This document shows, one piece after another, positions 33,698 to 46,520 of a DNA stretch of 64,000 nucleotides. A program made the translations under genes and the position numbers. Source of the stretch: Hyposmocoma kahamanoa (Eukaryota; Arthropoda; Insecta; Lepidoptera; Cosmopterigidae); contig NW_020653726.1 in NCBI RefSeq assembly GCF_003589595.1, forward strand, positions 20,278,387 to 20,342,386, in the 5' to 3' direction. The notes under the pieces were generated by a model. The model searched no databases and was not told the DNA's origin. It saw nothing but the letters and a program-made list of their open reading frames with translations. Positions within the stretch are counted from its first letter, which is position 1. Each line of letters begins with the position of its first letter.

Positions 33698-34369
33698 TAT
33701 ACATTAATTTCAAACGAACGCAATTATTTCGCTACGTATCGCTGTCTCGACGCAGTTTTAACAAGAGGAATTGCTACTTCTTAAACTGTCACAAAGGTAC
33801 GTAACTTCGACATTAAACCCATACGCACCATGTCGCCACGGGGATGTCAGATTTAGACCTCTTAATAGAGAAGTCACCGTTCTTCCACTAGGCTACCATA
33901 ACTCTATATAAGCTCCAGTTATCGCATACCACTATTAAGCCTAATTTATATTTCTTCCCCAATCTATGTACGCAAGCAATTGCTATATCGATCCAATATT
34001 CCCTATATGTATGAACATTCAATAGATTAGAATTTGCCGCAATGGTGACGTAAGCATTCTCGACTCCCTATTTGATTTATTAAAACGATTCTCGCGTTGA
34101 ATGTGTTATCTATTAACAATGGTTTTACGGCCTTTTTTCATTTACCAACGTGTATAATAAAGGTTGTGAGCTAAGATAGGAACATAATATAATAATAATT
34201 GCAGATAATTATTATGTGTATACCTGGCAGAATATCCAGCGCTTTCATCGAAGAAGATAAGCAACTGCTTTACGTACGCCTTTAAAATAAAACAGCACTT
34301 CCTAAACCACTTGTTTACATTTATTGTTCTAAACGTATACAATGTAAAACAGTCATTGCAAACAGCTTT
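33698..34369. other. Unannotated region
   Basis: AT-rich; no gene or repeat recognised. Confidence 0.35.
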
Positions 34370-34671
34370 TTTTATACAATATCAAGTGATGGAAAGAACA
34401 TGTTGTGCGCCTGGTGTTAAGCTATATGCCTGTCCATGACAGTTGCAGTACCACTTAGAGATTTTAAGTCACAAAGATCTGTGGGTCACTGCCGCTGCGC
34501 CCGTCACCCTGAGACATAAGTTGATAAGTCTCACGTGCCTGTAATTTTACCAGCACCCTTAGTCTTCAAAACCAAAACGAAGTAGTGCTTACATTACTGC
34601 TTGGCAGCAGAAATATGTAAGGTGACAGTATTTCCCTGGACGAACTCTTCCACAAGGAGCTCCACTGCTTC
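34370..34671 (-). repeat. Dispersed ~290-bp repeat, full-length copy
   Basis: Minus strand, from gcagtggagctccttgtgga to tcacttgatattgtataaa. All family landmarks are present. Confidence 0.88.
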
Positions 34672-35400
34672 TAAATATAATGTACTCAGATGAAATTGAT
34701 AAGTTTAAAATTTTCTGTAAAATGGTTATTTTTTTATGACCTCGGTGGCTTGGAGGTCCCGAGCTTGATTCCTGGTAGGTTACCTATCAGAAGTCCGAAA
34801 TGACATTTTCCAGAAATAACGTTTGCTTGAATTTTCATAACCTCGAAAGTAATTTTGAGAGGAAAATGTTTTTTCTTTTAAACCTAAATTAACCTGACCG
34901 AACCTAATCGTGTCTTTGCGATAAACGTCCAACATATCCTGAAAGAACAACGGTTTCGTTATAATTCGGTTTTCGGTGTAGTTAAAATTCGAACAAACGT
35001 TATTACGGAAAAAAAATTGTAGTTTGTGATAGATTACCTCCTTATAAGACCTATTTAGGAAATGTACTTTTAAAATTAATTTTGGTCTGAGTATTCCAGA
35101 TAGAGCTCCGCAATGAATTCCATTCCCCTTAGTACAGGGAATTACCTAGTTTGAGACCAGGCAAATGGGTGTGGTTACCCGGATTATTATCATTAATTAA
35201 AACAACCCTGTTCCACTGCCCGACAATGCCTACACCCGAATTCATTCTATCGCCGCTGCCAGTCGCATTGAAATTTTTTAGCCAGTCGTAATCGAATTTA
35301 ATTTTTTTTTATAAAATAGCCATTTAAAGTAGGATATCTACATAAATAGCGGAGCGTAAGGTGGGATCTGAAAACAATTTGTTGGTTTTTGCTGCCGTTA
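34672..35400. other. Unannotated region
   Basis: A short stretch at 34745-34800 (cttggaggtcccgagcttga) could be a degraded SINE head. Nothing else is recognised. Confidence 0.3.
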
Positions 35401-35545
35401 CATATATTCTTCATGGTCATTTTGTTCGATAGACATCTGCTGGGCGTAGCCTTCCCGGAGAGCTCGCCAGCGGATTCATAAGGTCATCGGTCTTTGTAGG
35501 TGGTCTGCCCATGCTGGGTCTTTCTGTACACGGTCGCCACTCGGG
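35400..35545 (-). mobile_element. RTE-like LINE 3' fragment
   Basis: The complement reads WRPCTERPSMGRPPTKTDDL in one frame, then IRWRALREGYAQQMSIE in the next. This is the RTE C-terminal pattern GRPPTRWTDDL...WRALGEAYVQQW, with a deletion and frameshift in the KVAG-AQDR part. Confidence 0.75.
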
Positions 35546-36365
35546 AACATGTTATATAAATTTTATGCGAATAATTCTAGGTATTGCGGATCTCGCGTAT
35601 ACTTAGTGAATAGTAAATAAACGGCAAGGCAAATGTTATTTGAATTTATGTCTAATGGACGAGCTATTAACAGTCGATATTACCTCAGCTCGAATTCTAT
35701 TTTTTCCTATACTGAATCGGTTCTATTGCGCGGGTTGAATGACAGGGACTTTGGCAGAATTTGAATTCACAAAATAGTTAAACTGCAAATGTTTAGTTTT
35801 TTTATATTTCAAGTTTATGCAAAATATGCGTTCAAATTTTTCGAGCATAAAAACTTTTTACTTAATCTTGACGTAAAAACCCATAGGGCGAGAATGTAAT
35901 AAAAAAAGCCGAGTGCATAATTTAGGACATTGCGTGCATGTCACGACACTGTTTACGAGCAGTGATGAAAAGATATTTTTCTTCACATTTAATGAGAGGT
36001 AATGAGATACTAAATCACAAATGTTAAAACGCACCTTAAAAATCAAAATATCTCAATTGAGCAAGAACATTCTCCCACTAGTCTACCGCCGATCAATTCC
36101 CGTGCTCAACACGCAATTTAGGTGAAACGCCAAAACAGCCTATTTTCACTTTGACCTACATCCAATAATTTCCGCTAGGCGAAATAAAACCGCTAATTAC
36201 CCTCAGAGAGCAATAAATTACTAAACTAAAGTGATGTGAATAGATTATAATGATTAAGCGACGTTAACTTTTATTAAATAAGGCTAAGATTAGTTTCCGA
36301 AAAATGATTGTTACAGAACCTGTGTTTTAGGGTGTGGAATGAATATTGAATCGATTTAAGCTTTA
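35546..36365. other. Unannotated region
   Basis: No supported feature. Confidence 0.35.
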
Positions 36366-36665
36366 GTAGCAGTAGAGCTCCTTATTGAATGATGTGTTCA
36401 TCCAGAGAAGTATTGCCATCTTACATACATATTTCTGCCGTCAAGCAGTAATATATTACTACGTTTCGGTTTCGAAGGGTGCTGGTAAAATTACAGGCAC
36501 ATGGGACTTGTCAACTTATGCCTCATGGTGCCGAGTGCAGTGGCCTCACCTCAGATCTTTTACATTTAAAGCTTTGAGTGACACTGCAACTGCTATGCTT
36601 AGGCGTGTCGCTTTCCACCAGGCGCACAACTTGTTCGTCCTGTTACTTGGTATCATAAGAAAGGC
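36366..36665 (+). repeat. Dispersed ~290-bp repeat, full-length copy
   Basis: From agcagtagagctccttattg to ggtatcataaga. The 108-codon frame crossing it is a by-product of the repeat. Confidence 0.88.
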
Positions 36666-37378
36666 CGGTGAGAAAAATCTTTATGTCCATGCTTTCTTCT
36701 TCAGCATTTAGTTACAGACTGGTGTACACTCACCAGTCTTTCTCATTTGCACGCCATTATCTTCAATCTTGGGCTATTGGCGTCGAGTCGAATAAAAGTA
36801 AAAACCTTCTTTTCGTCTTTTTGCTTAATAGCTTCTGAATATTCAAATTCATTCGTGACACTAACTATAGCTAATTAACGTTTATTAAGTGCTTACTTTG
36901 TACATTGCTTGCTTTGATAGTTGCCCAACCGTTTTCAGTGTGGGCGTTTGATAAAGAAGTCCGCATCTTATTCTCGGAAGGATGATCTATTTGGGATATG
37001 AACCTTTTTAAATTGGTGCCATTACACAGGTACTCAAAGTAGAGGGGAATTTCTTAGAATGTGACCAGGTGTGGATGCGTCGCGCATTGTTGTACTGTAT
37101 TTGTTGAAATAAACAATTTTCAAATGAAACTCATACTTTTGTAACATAGATATGTTTCAAACGACAAAGCGCCGTCAAAGGCCATTTCAAAATTTTTCCA
37201 TTATGCTTTGTCATGGGCTAACCTTCCACGTTTCTTACATTTGATATTAGTTCTCTAATATTATGATATTTCATCCTTTTTTTTCAATCCTTTGCATATA
37301 ATTCTGTGACTATTAAACGCCACTCCATAATGCAGTGGTTTGGAAGAGAACAAAGTGATAAAAATAGAGATTAGTATA
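36666..37378. other. Unannotated region
   Basis: No supported feature. Confidence 0.35.
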
Positions 37379-37700
37379 TAAGTATAAGTGCGTATTAAAA
37401 CCGATATGGATATATGCATTGGAGTTGTGGGGATCTGCCAGCACCTCTAATGTGAAAATTCTTCAGTGCTTCCAAAATGGTGTACTAAAGACTATAGTCC
37501 AATCACCTTAGTTTGTAAGAGCCCAAGAAGATACATGACTATCTTAAAATGCCAACTATCAAACAGGAGAAACTGATCCGTAAAGAAAAGTATAGTCTCG
37601 ATTATTACTACATAAAAACGTATTGGTAATATCTCTGGTTGACGAAAAGCATCTAGGTGGCTCGAGTCCTTCAAAAAAGTCAAGAATACTGGAGAATTGA
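37379..37700 (+). mobile_element. Jockey-like LINE ORF2 fragment, frameshifted
   Basis: The plus strand reads YKCVLKPIWIYALELWGSAS, then TSNVKILQCFQNGVLKTIV and a stop, then in a second frame HDYLKMPTIKQEKLIRK, and a third LVDEKHLGGS. The LYK-xxLKPIWTYGIQLWG-xA and I-xxDL-x-x-P-x-V-K-x-EI pattern is the conserved post-RT region of jockey-clade ORF2. At least two frameshifts and several stops. Confidence 0.8.
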
Positions 37701-37834
37701 ATCAGTAGAACACAATCAGCCATTAAATGAATAAGGAAGAACCACAATTCCAAATGACATAAAACTATAGTACGGATCTATTTATGGTCCAAGGACTGAT
37801 CGCAGATGCACATAAAAAAAAAATAGAGATAGGT

Positions 37835-38015
37835 ATGTAAAGGTGATTCGGGCACATGAAGCGGATGAATAAAAGTGGAGTGTTGAAAATGATTTATAAA
37901 CCAAATGGAAGGTAATTTTGGAAAAGGGCATTAGATTAAATCGAAAATGTTCTGAAACGACTAGAATCCATAGTGAGAAAAGTAGGAGGACTTGTTAACA
38001 AGATTGATGAATGTA
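37835..38015 (+). mobile_element. Probable LINE ORF2 C-terminal remnant
   Basis: One frame reads GHMKRMNKSGVLKMIYKPNG, stop, FWKRALD, stop, IENVLKRLESIVRKVGG. GHxxRM...K-x-xx-G-R is common to the ends of several LINE ORF2s. Too decayed to assign. Confidence 0.4.
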
Positions 38016-38696
38016 AGTGAAGCAAGAGATGTTTACCAGATTATGCAAAGTGTCGACCGGTAGTCTACTTACCCTACTGCGAAACCAAAGGTGTGAGGAT
38101 GTGTATGTTATCAGTGTCCGCTTCACATATATGGACCTTCATTGCTCCCATAAAAATCATTCCACATCACTAAACTTCCTGATAATAAAATTGACAGCAA
38201 TACTTGCGTCTCTCTCTCCACCCTCTCTATTACCTGCTAGCTGTCTCTTACTGTTATTGTTCCTTTATGATCCATTTACATTGTCTTTATGACAGCGAAA
38301 TATTCACAGATGGCATCTCGTGGAGGTGAGAACGTTGTTTGTGGGAATATATACAAATTAGATGACTTTGTTAAATCTGATTTATAATACGAGTGGGGGA
38401 AATGAAAGAAGTGTCAGGAATATCGAGTTCTTTCTGATAAGTAGGCCGTAATCGTGAGACCTATGAAGAGCCTTCGGTTGGTATTTTTGAAAAAAAGAAA
38501 CGACTTCGACGTTAAGCTTTATTACGATGTTTTTCTTTACCGTTAGCGAGACGTATTGCTATCAAGTATTGACATACATTACTAAGAACATAAGTCAGAG
38601 GTACTTGCTGCCACATAGATACAAGCTCTGAGGATCAATTGAGAAACAACCGTTCTCTCTATGCGCCAACGTTATAATGTTATATAACAGTTGAGT
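38016..38696. other. Unannotated region
   Basis: Pyrimidine-rich patch at 38205-38255; otherwise nothing recognised. Confidence 0.35.
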
Positions 38697-38975
38697 ACCA
38701 GTTGAGCTCCCTGTGAAAAAGTTCATACTGGTCGTACTGCCACCATACCAATATCTGCCGACAACAACTGCGTTCCGATTTTAAACAGTAAAGGCGCTGG
38801 TGAAACTTCAGTTTCATCAGGTCAAGTTACACTAGGGTAACGGTCGCAGTAGCAATGCCCATCAAATCTTTGCGATTGAAAGCTTTGAAAGCTACTACTG
38901 AAGAGGTTATGAAGAGGCGTGTCGCTTAACGCCAGGCGTACGACTTGTTCTTCCAGTCATTTGATATCATAAACA
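38697..38975 (+). repeat. Dispersed ~290-bp repeat, diverged copy
   Basis: From agttgagctccctgtgaaaa to gtcatttgatatcataaac. More diverged than neighbouring copies in its middle. Confidence 0.82.
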
Positions 38976-39552
38976 AACCTTAAAAGCTTAAAAAGTATAT
39001 ATAAATGTATTACGATCAACGGAGCAGAACAAAGATGCGGGCAACAGTTAGTACTAAGTATAATAGTGGGTAATAATCACACCTACACCCTCATGTAATT
39101 TATGTACCGCTTTCATTAAAGGTTTTGGCGGCGGCGCTGTTGTGGCACGTCTCACGTTTATCATGCCTTTGGTACTTGGATTAGTAATAATCAACATTGT
39201 GGTCTAGAATTATTAGGAAATTTGTGCGAAGAGAAGTATAGTACTGGAAGACAGTTTTATTACATTAGGTTTAACGACTCTGGGGGTCCAGGGGTAAGCA
39301 ACGTCGGCAGGGGACGAAGAGTTGATATCACGTATGATAAATTAATTAGCAATAAACATATTAAAGAATTTAATACCACCCATAATGTCCGGAAGAGAAC
39401 CACTTCCTCAACTTTAATATGACAATTTCGATAAATTAGTTCACGTGCTCTAAAAAATCAACCTGTAAAAGTATCACCAGCAAAAAAAGTAAAATATGTA
39501 AAGTAATATGTGTAAAGTATGTGAAAGTATCACCAGCATTATAATCGCCACT
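38976..39552. other. Unannotated region
   Basis: No supported feature. A near-duplicate of agtatcaccagca occurs at about 39471 and 39526. Confidence 0.3.
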
Positions 39553-39554
39553 TA

Positions 39555-40169
39555 TCCGCTCACGCGATACATGCAGCAGCCGTAGACACATACCACACCT
39601 AGAGGTGCCGGTGATGATTTTATACCGATTTATCGGATATCGAAGTTATAACAGGTAAAATAACTAATATTAATTGCTATGTCGGTAACTACTCTAGCAA
39701 ACCATAAAGTTTTTAATGCCTGGATCTGTCATTTAAAAAAATAAACAACTTCAAAAATACGTCACGACAATCGTCTGTGTTATTGTTCTGGCTGGTGATT
39801 TCGGTGTTCATTTATTGAAAACATACCGTAAGTAGCGTTTTTTAAGTTTACCTTGAATATAAATGTTTATAAACTATACTTTAAGGAGTAATTTCATGGT
39901 AAACGTTAGAACCACTCAAACGGATTATTATCATATTTATCCAAGTACACTAAAAATTTCATTAATTGCCTTTTAAGTGCAGGATTTGCGGTGTATTACT
40001 GCATTTTATTTGAGATGTTTTTGTTGGTAGTACGGAGGGTATTTATTTAGCAATGCAGAATAATAATTTTTATTTATAAAAACTTGTATTTAAACTGAAT
40101 GCTTTTCTAATTTGCGAAACCAAATAGCCGCCATTTTGCGGTAGAAGGATCACGCATCGCGTGAGCGGA
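39555..40169 (+). mobile_element. TA-flanked MITE, copy 3
   Basis: 615 bp with intact 14-bp inverted ends and TA at both borders; same orientation as copy 1. Confidence 0.92.
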
Positions 40170-40679
40170 TATATTCTGTGACACCAACATTGGCTGGGAA
40201 CGAGTCAAGTGTCAGCCTAATGCAAATTAGTAACAGCCATCAATAGACATCTGCGTTACTAAAGAAGTATTCTTATATATGACATTGAATCGCTGGCTAC
40301 CAGAAAATAGGCCGCGCGTCTTTTGGAAAATTGACGTGCAGTATCAGGAGTACAGTTTCGTATCTAGTTTGTACGTTACACAATTGGCATAGAGTTCATT
40401 ATGCTATGTACAATTTCGTTACAGTAGCTCGTTTTTATTCCATTCTGAGGCAACATAAATTTTACCTTAGTCTTCTATACAATAGTTTTCGAGCCCACTG
40501 GTACCTGTCGCAGTGACGGTAAACAGCCTGACGGTTTGATTGTCGGTCCATAGAAGACAGGACAGCAGCTAGTATATGGTGCACCCTGTATGGACACTGT
40601 AGCCCCCTCCCAAGTCCTTATAAGCGTGTGTGGCGCAGGTTCTGTCGCCAGAACGGGCGAGAAACGCAAAAGGTGCAAA

Positions 40680-40890
40680 TACGTGCTTGCTCAGTGCATC
40701 TTTGTGCTTTTTGCAGTTGAAAACCTGGATCTCTGGGGGCCACAGGCGCAATTTTTAGCAAACGAGTTGTCGGATCACCTTGTAGATGCCTCAGGTGACC
40801 ACAAAGCTGGCAGTTATTTCCACCACAGAATAAGTTTAGCTACTGACGGTTTGCCAGCTTTCTGGGCACGACGCCCTCGAGAAACTTTTC
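40680..40890 (+). mobile_element. Possible retroelement ORF C-terminal fragment
   Basis: Within an open frame the stretch VENLDLWGPQAQFLANELSD then HLVDASGDHKAGSYFHHRIS resembles the ending (WGPSA...L...L...TGDPRAGSFL-QRISLA) of ORFs found beside lepidopteran retroelements, from my recollection of such sequences. The preceding 40500-40680 is GC-richer and may belong to the same insertion. Low certainty. Confidence 0.35.
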
Positions 40891-40990
40891 TAGTAAACTT
40901 TCTGTTCTGTATTGTTATAATAAGTTTTGTCTAGTACGATATTTTTCTTTAAGTGCCTTGTAAATACTTACTATGAAATAATAATAAGAG

Positions 40991-41080
40991 CAATGCCATG
41001 GTGCACCAAGGACGTGAATTCAAGTCCCACCGGGTCGACGAAAATTTTTCTGTGTATTTGATCTTTGTATTCATAATGCG
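40991..41080 (+). repeat. tRNA-derived SINE, 5'-truncated
   Basis: Begins inside the head (gtgaattcaagtcccaccgg, B-box) and has the full gtcgacgaaaatttttctgt and tttgatctttgtattc tail of the family at 9191 and 50189. Confidence 0.75.
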
Positions 41081-41189
41081 TTTTGTTTTTGAGTGCACAT
41101 TCGACGCACTAAAAATAAAATAATATATATAACTACTTTACACAGTCATATGTTTTTTGAGTTTATTTTAACGCAACACACTCATAACC

Positions 41190-41332
41190 CGGCACAAGGG
41201 ACACAGTGCCACGGGTGCCATGGACACAAACATAGACAACCACAAATGACACCCAAACTCACGAGAGATTTCCCTAGGCCTGAGAATCGAATCCAGGACC
41301 TCGTAACCGTTCGGCCACGGAAGCATTTACAA
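41190..41332 (-). repeat. SINE family S2, copy 1
   Basis: The complement has a tRNA-like head ending in gattcgattctcagg and then the body tgagtttgggtgtcatttgt, tgtccatggcacccgtgg. Other copies are at 47843 and 61918. Confidence 0.78.
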
Positions 41333-42060
41333 AAGAAATAAACATTTACGTTTGAAATTTAAACTTTATTGAAAGAATCGTGTATTATTATACTATACTA
41401 CTTTGTACTAAAAGTTTACTAAAGGTCAAATTCTTTTCTGTTTTGAAAATATTACTTTTACGTCATCGGAAGAAATCTATCAAGTCAAATATTATCACTA
41501 GTGTAACCAAGGTTACTTTTTCTATCCCAAAGAAATTAACGTCATGAATACTTTTATCGTACACTGTACGTCTGTCAGTCTTACAACCGACATGGTTTTA
41601 ATTGTAGCGTTGTAATTTAAGCAGACGATAAAATTGTCGACGCGACTCTCAAGAGGATTAGCGTAGTCATAAAGCTCTTCGCCATTTTGTATTTAGTATT
41701 AAAACCTCGTATACTTGGAAAGCTGTGACAATTTCAACTTTTACTGTTCCTGAAAGTCTGTCTTTACTTTATTGTCATTAGCTTTTACAAGTTCAGGTAA
41801 TCATCGCGACGTTAAATATCTTTGTATTTTCATTTTGGACAACCAAATTCCTTTAAAATTATTGATAGTTTCAGGCCAATATTGGCCAATGTTGCTATCA
41901 TTGGGACAGAAGTGGAGTTGGGCAAATGATGTGATAATGACAAATGGAGTAAAGCGACGACCGAATTGTGACCAGGAAGTGCTTATAAAACGTGCAATGT
42001 TCTGCAACGATACGGATGATATCAAAGTGGTGAGTTACAGATCTGTGTGACTACCGGAAG
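41333..42060. other. Unannotated region
   Basis: A 92-codon open frame at 41772-42050 has no recognisable domain. Nothing else is supported. Confidence 0.3.
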
Positions 42061-42064
42061 ATTA

Positions 42065-42556
42065 TCCGCTCACGCGATGCGCTCATCCTACCGCAAAATG
42101 GCGGCTATTTGGTTTCGCAAATTAGAAAAGGATTCAGTTTAAATACAAGTTTTAAAAAATAAAAATTATTATTCTGCATTGCTAAATAAATACCCTCCGT
42201 ACTACCAACAAAAACATCTCAAATAAAATGCAGTAATACACCGCAAATCCTGCACTTAAAAAGCACTAATGAAATTGTTGGTGTACTTGGGTAAATATGA
42301 TAATATTCCGTTTGGGTGGTTCTAATGTTTACCATGAAGTTACTCCTTAAAGTATAGTTTATAAACACTTATATTCAGGGTAAACTTTAAAAACGCAACT
42401 TACGGTATGTTTTCAATAAATAAACACTGACATCACCAGCCCAAACAATAACACACACGATTGTCGTGACGTATTTTTGAAGTTGTGTATTTTTTTTAAA
42501 TGACAGATCCAGGCATTAAAAACTTTATGGTTTGTTAGAGTAGTTACCGAAATAGC
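42065..42556 (-). mobile_element. TA-flanked MITE, copy 4, truncated
   Basis: Left inverted end intact after TA; similarity stops at gttaccgaaatagc (42556), so about 120 bp and the right end are lost. Confidence 0.9.
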
Positions 42557-43260
42557 TCTTTGAATTGATTAAAACTTATATTTTAAAAATATAAGTCATA
42601 GTGGTTGCAACTTAAATTTGTATTGCTAAACCAGCTAAGCTAATTTCAAACAATTATAAGAACAAAATTTGACAAACAAATTATACTATAATTGTTATGA
42701 TTCTCTTTCTGGTAAGATTCGTTAGTGACACTGATGTACATGTTGAAAAATATAAGAAAACATAATCAGTAGACTAAGCAGGTAATACAGGCAACAGACT
42801 CGAAAACTACTGTATCAAGAATATTTATTTCGTAATCATTATACATACCTTAAATATTAAAGTCATATGTACTAGATTACACAGGGGTTCGGACTGTCGA
42901 CCGCTAAACACTGGGCTACCAATCTAATATCTCTATTATAATATTATTATAGATGTACAATAAATTAAAGCATTAACATTTGTCAATATTCCCCAACAAA
43001 CAAATAAACAACAAACAATTCCGAATTATAAATCCCTCAAAACACAACCCAAAGGTCCATTAAATTACTTTAATGTTTTCTTGCAAAAAGCCTCGATGGT
43101 TTCCTTAATAACACCTACAAAGCAAACCGAAAGGAAGCTCTAAAACCATTTAATGTTTTCTCTCTGTACCCTTTCCCGTTGGATTATTGCGATGTAAGTA
43201 GTTTTCAAGCTCTTTTGGAATAGATTTTTGGGTTTTTTCTGTTTATGTGACCACTATAAC
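42557..43260. other. Unannotated region
   Basis: AT-rich, with a small hairpin at 42573-42595 (acttatattttaaaaatataagt). Nothing else recognised. Confidence 0.35.
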
Positions 43261-43261
43261 A

Positions 43262-43415
43262 TGATACTTCAATTTCTTAGGTTTTCGCGATTGTTACACA
43301 TAGGAAATGAAACTATTTTTCCGGATTTAAATCGCGTATATTTGTTTTTTCAAACAAACCGACGTTTCGGGCCCTTTACAGGTCCCATGGTCTCAGTCAA
43401 CCGTGACACTTCAAC
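43262..43415 (+). repeat. Repeat family F, copy 2
   Basis: Reads gcgattgttacacataggaa, tccggatttaaatcgcgtat, cgacgtttcgggccctttac and aggtcccatggtctc, the reverse complement of 17436-17578. Confidence 0.78.
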
Positions 43416-45480
43416 TATGATACTTACTATGATACTTTTATTATTATACTAAGATACTTCAACCTTTCTCATTGGTTATATTAAGGAGAGTGGTGGTAAC
43501 TTAGTGGGTGAACGGTTCTCAATTAAAAGGTCAATGGGCCGAATCGTTACGCTTAGTAACCGTATCTCTTGTTAATGATGACGAATCCCACACTACGAAC
43601 AAGCTTCACAACTCAACTTGCATTGTAGCAGCATGGCAAACTAAAACTGTAGTTAGATAGAGGATACTTAGGAGTCAAATATGGGAGTTAGGGATCACCA
43701 AGCGGTCCAAACATTTAGACGTTTAATGGCTAACAAGCTCAGTAGATTGCCCGTTGAAAACAATGCCGTCACTAAACGGAACTCTCGCTTATTCAAACTT
43801 AAACTTAATTTCAGAAACTTAACGGCCATTTCCTAAAAATTTACGTGCAAGATGCGATCTAGCGTTTATGTTAAGAAACGCTTATACATATGTCCTAGTC
43901 TATTATTTACCAGTAAAGTTAATTTGAAAATAGGATTTGAATTGCAAAATGGCCTATTACAAGACTGCCTCAACAACCTGTTGTTTTGGTAATCATGTGA
44001 CGTAAACACGTAAGTAGCGTTTCGGATATTGACATGACATAGTGTTAATTTATACAGAGTGCACGAAAGAAACTTCCCCGTACGATGTACAGTCATATAC
44101 ATGAGATACCTGACCCCCTAACATGCCCAAACCGACCTTTTGGTTCCGAGAGCCAACTTTAGTATTGTACAAAGAAAAAATTAAAGCATTTTTAACTTTA
44201 TTGCATAAGTGATACAGTGGAGCGTTGCTTGAAGATGATCAACGTATTTTTAAAACCAATACTAAATTTCGTACTTTAACAGCCAAGTAAATTGGTCAAG
44301 CGGCTTGTTACTGCAAATACCCGTGGTTTGATTCCTCGAGCACTATTTTGTTTTAATATATTCACTTTTTAATATTAACGTTGACAAATTTCAATATTTG
44401 CTCACTAGAAATTGCCTAAGGTGGATAGACATTATTAATAAAGCGTAGGGTGGGTTTGGATAGATTAACAAATCACGAAATCGCTCTGCAGTTTACATAC
44501 GATCGTGTCTTCCGTGATTACGTATTGTTCCATGTTTCGTTCCCATTTATCTATTCAGTTTTAATTACTTTCAAACAGTTTACAGTTTTAACTTTTTCTT
44601 TCTTGTTTTAATACGTCGCACTTAACGGAATTATTAAAATTTGAAATTATTGTTCTGTATGAAAAAGACTTAGACATTCCTCACACCTATTCAGAGGCTA
44701 AAAACAAAAACAAAAATACAATATTATATAGTCATAGCTAAATAATATTTTATTTTTAATGTGACTTGACCACGTTTGCATCAACTTGCAAAGCAATCCT
44801 CATACCGCTAGCCCACGACGGCCTTACTATAGTTGGTTGAAATTTGTGTTAATTTAAGTAGATTAAGTTGGTATAACAATTTTCTCCACATTTTAGTGCT
44901 CAGAACCAAAAGGTCGACGAAGTCGGCTTGGGGAGTTAGGTATCTTGTGTGTATGACTGTACCATTATTTTCCTGTACGTCTGACGCAGCGTGGACAACA
45001 ATCGGCGAGTACCTTGCGGTGATTGGTAACCCCTTTCAACCACGATGGTAAGCATTATGGTGGCACTTCACATGGCCACCTTGTATTCGCGTATTTGATA
45101 TATTTGGCGAACATTTACCATGCGTAGATAGCATGTGTGACAAAGTATGTGCCTTATTTGCCTGTTTGACAAATACCGCAAACACCAAACTCGCAAACAC
45201 AAAACGCGTTATCGCGCGCTGATCGGTTTCTCGACGCACGTCAAACACAATAAACCGTCCACACTATTTATAGTCATATTCATTATTTTAACTCCTTATT
45301 TGGCTCCATGTGTAAACGGTCATATTTGTCAGTTATATATATATGCATGTTTTGTCTGTCCTTCAAATATTTTTCCAAATACAACAAATAGATAAAGGTA
45401 ATACAACTAGCCATGAGAAATGTCACCATTATAGTGTATAATGGCACATCGATACGATAAGAAGATTTATACAACTACAT
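43416..45480. other. Unannotated region
   Basis: About 2 kb with no supported gene, RNA or repeat on either strand. Confidence 0.35.
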
Positions 45481-45482
45481 TG

Positions 45483-45715
45483 TGTTAAGTTGAGTAGCGA
45501 AGGGTAGCCTCCCTTAACGAGGGCCTCTGGGCGGGACAGGTTCTCGAGCCTGGATGGCGTGCATTGTGTTTCAGTACGTAATCGGCACAGGCCGTAGAGG
45601 GAGGCTCATTAAATAGTCACGCATAGTGGTGCCGGAGACGGCAGCCGCTGGTGGGTTCACGGTAGTGTGCAATTGCGCTCCCGCTTCCCTGGGGTTCTAT
45701 GAGGACTTCGTTGAA
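45483..45715. other. GC-rich non-coding block
   Basis: Much more GC-rich than its surroundings (agggcctctgggcggg, gccggagacggcagccgctg) with no open frame. Probably a repeat of unknown class; no second copy was seen in the window. Confidence 0.35.
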
Positions 45716-45894
45716 CATGTTAGTTTTAAGAAACCTGTGTGAGTTACAAGCATACTTTGGATTTGTCTCGACTTACAGTATAAATTTAAGTTCATATTGT
45801 AGCAAATAATAGAAGAGCCGCCCGTTCTTTAGGAATAAGTCATACTTGGTATCAACGACTCCCTGTTTTAATTAAGCAATGAAGTATCGCGAAA

Positions 45895-46005
45895 AAAACG
45901 TGTGAAATTCCCAAGTCGCATTGCAGACTATGGCTTAAATTTACGCCTGTGGGGAGACCCGTGCCCAGCAGTGGGACATATAAATGGGTTGATGATGATG
46001 TGTCG
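45895..46005 (+). mobile_element. RTE-type LINE 3' end
   Basis: Contains ctgtggggagacccgtgccc followed by agcagtgggacatataaatg and ggttgatgatgatg. This short 3' UTR with a GAT-type tail is a familiar end of lepidopteran RTE elements; all coding sequence is missing. Confidence 0.7.
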
Positions 46006-46350
46006 CGATTTTGAAAATTACTTCCTAGGTATTGTAAGATGACAGCCAATTATAGTCAGTATCACCATAGGTAAGAACGTCATAAAAAAATTTAAGATCC
46101 ACTAACTCTGGTTGTAGGCATAGTTGGCCTTTTACGTATTATTTTTGTGTCTTTGATTTTATGTTGGAAATCAGAGATAAGTGCGGGACTTGAGTGGACG
46201 GACGTGCTTGGAAAAAGGTCAACTTAATGCTTGGTAAGAATAATGGCTTTTTGGTGTAAAAAGTCAGAGATGGTTAATCGAGAAAGGGATTATGTCTAAA
46301 CGTTACAGTCTATCAGAATCTGATTCTCAATTGAATCAGACTATCTCCGT

Positions 46351-46520
46351 GATTGAGTAGCTTGCACACCGGTTTTCATGGTGTTGCCGTCTTTTCTTTC
46401 GTTCGATTCCCAGCCGGGTTAATGTAAAAAACTAAATTTTCTGTATTTACTCGGATTTGAGTGTGTGTGGTAATAACCCTAGGTTATTTCCAATTTCCAT
46501 AACACAACTGCTTTAGTTAC
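46351..46520 (+). repeat. SINE family S3, copy 2
   Basis: Full copy: gattgagtagcttgcacacc head, B-box ttcgattcccagcc, gtaaaaaactaaattttctg, and acacaactgctttag at the end. Confidence 0.78.

Noticed and set aside
36385..36711. 108-codon open frame
   Set aside because: Entirely within a copy of the dispersed 290-bp repeat.
41093..41341. 82-codon open frame
   Set aside because: Antisense reading of SINE family S2.
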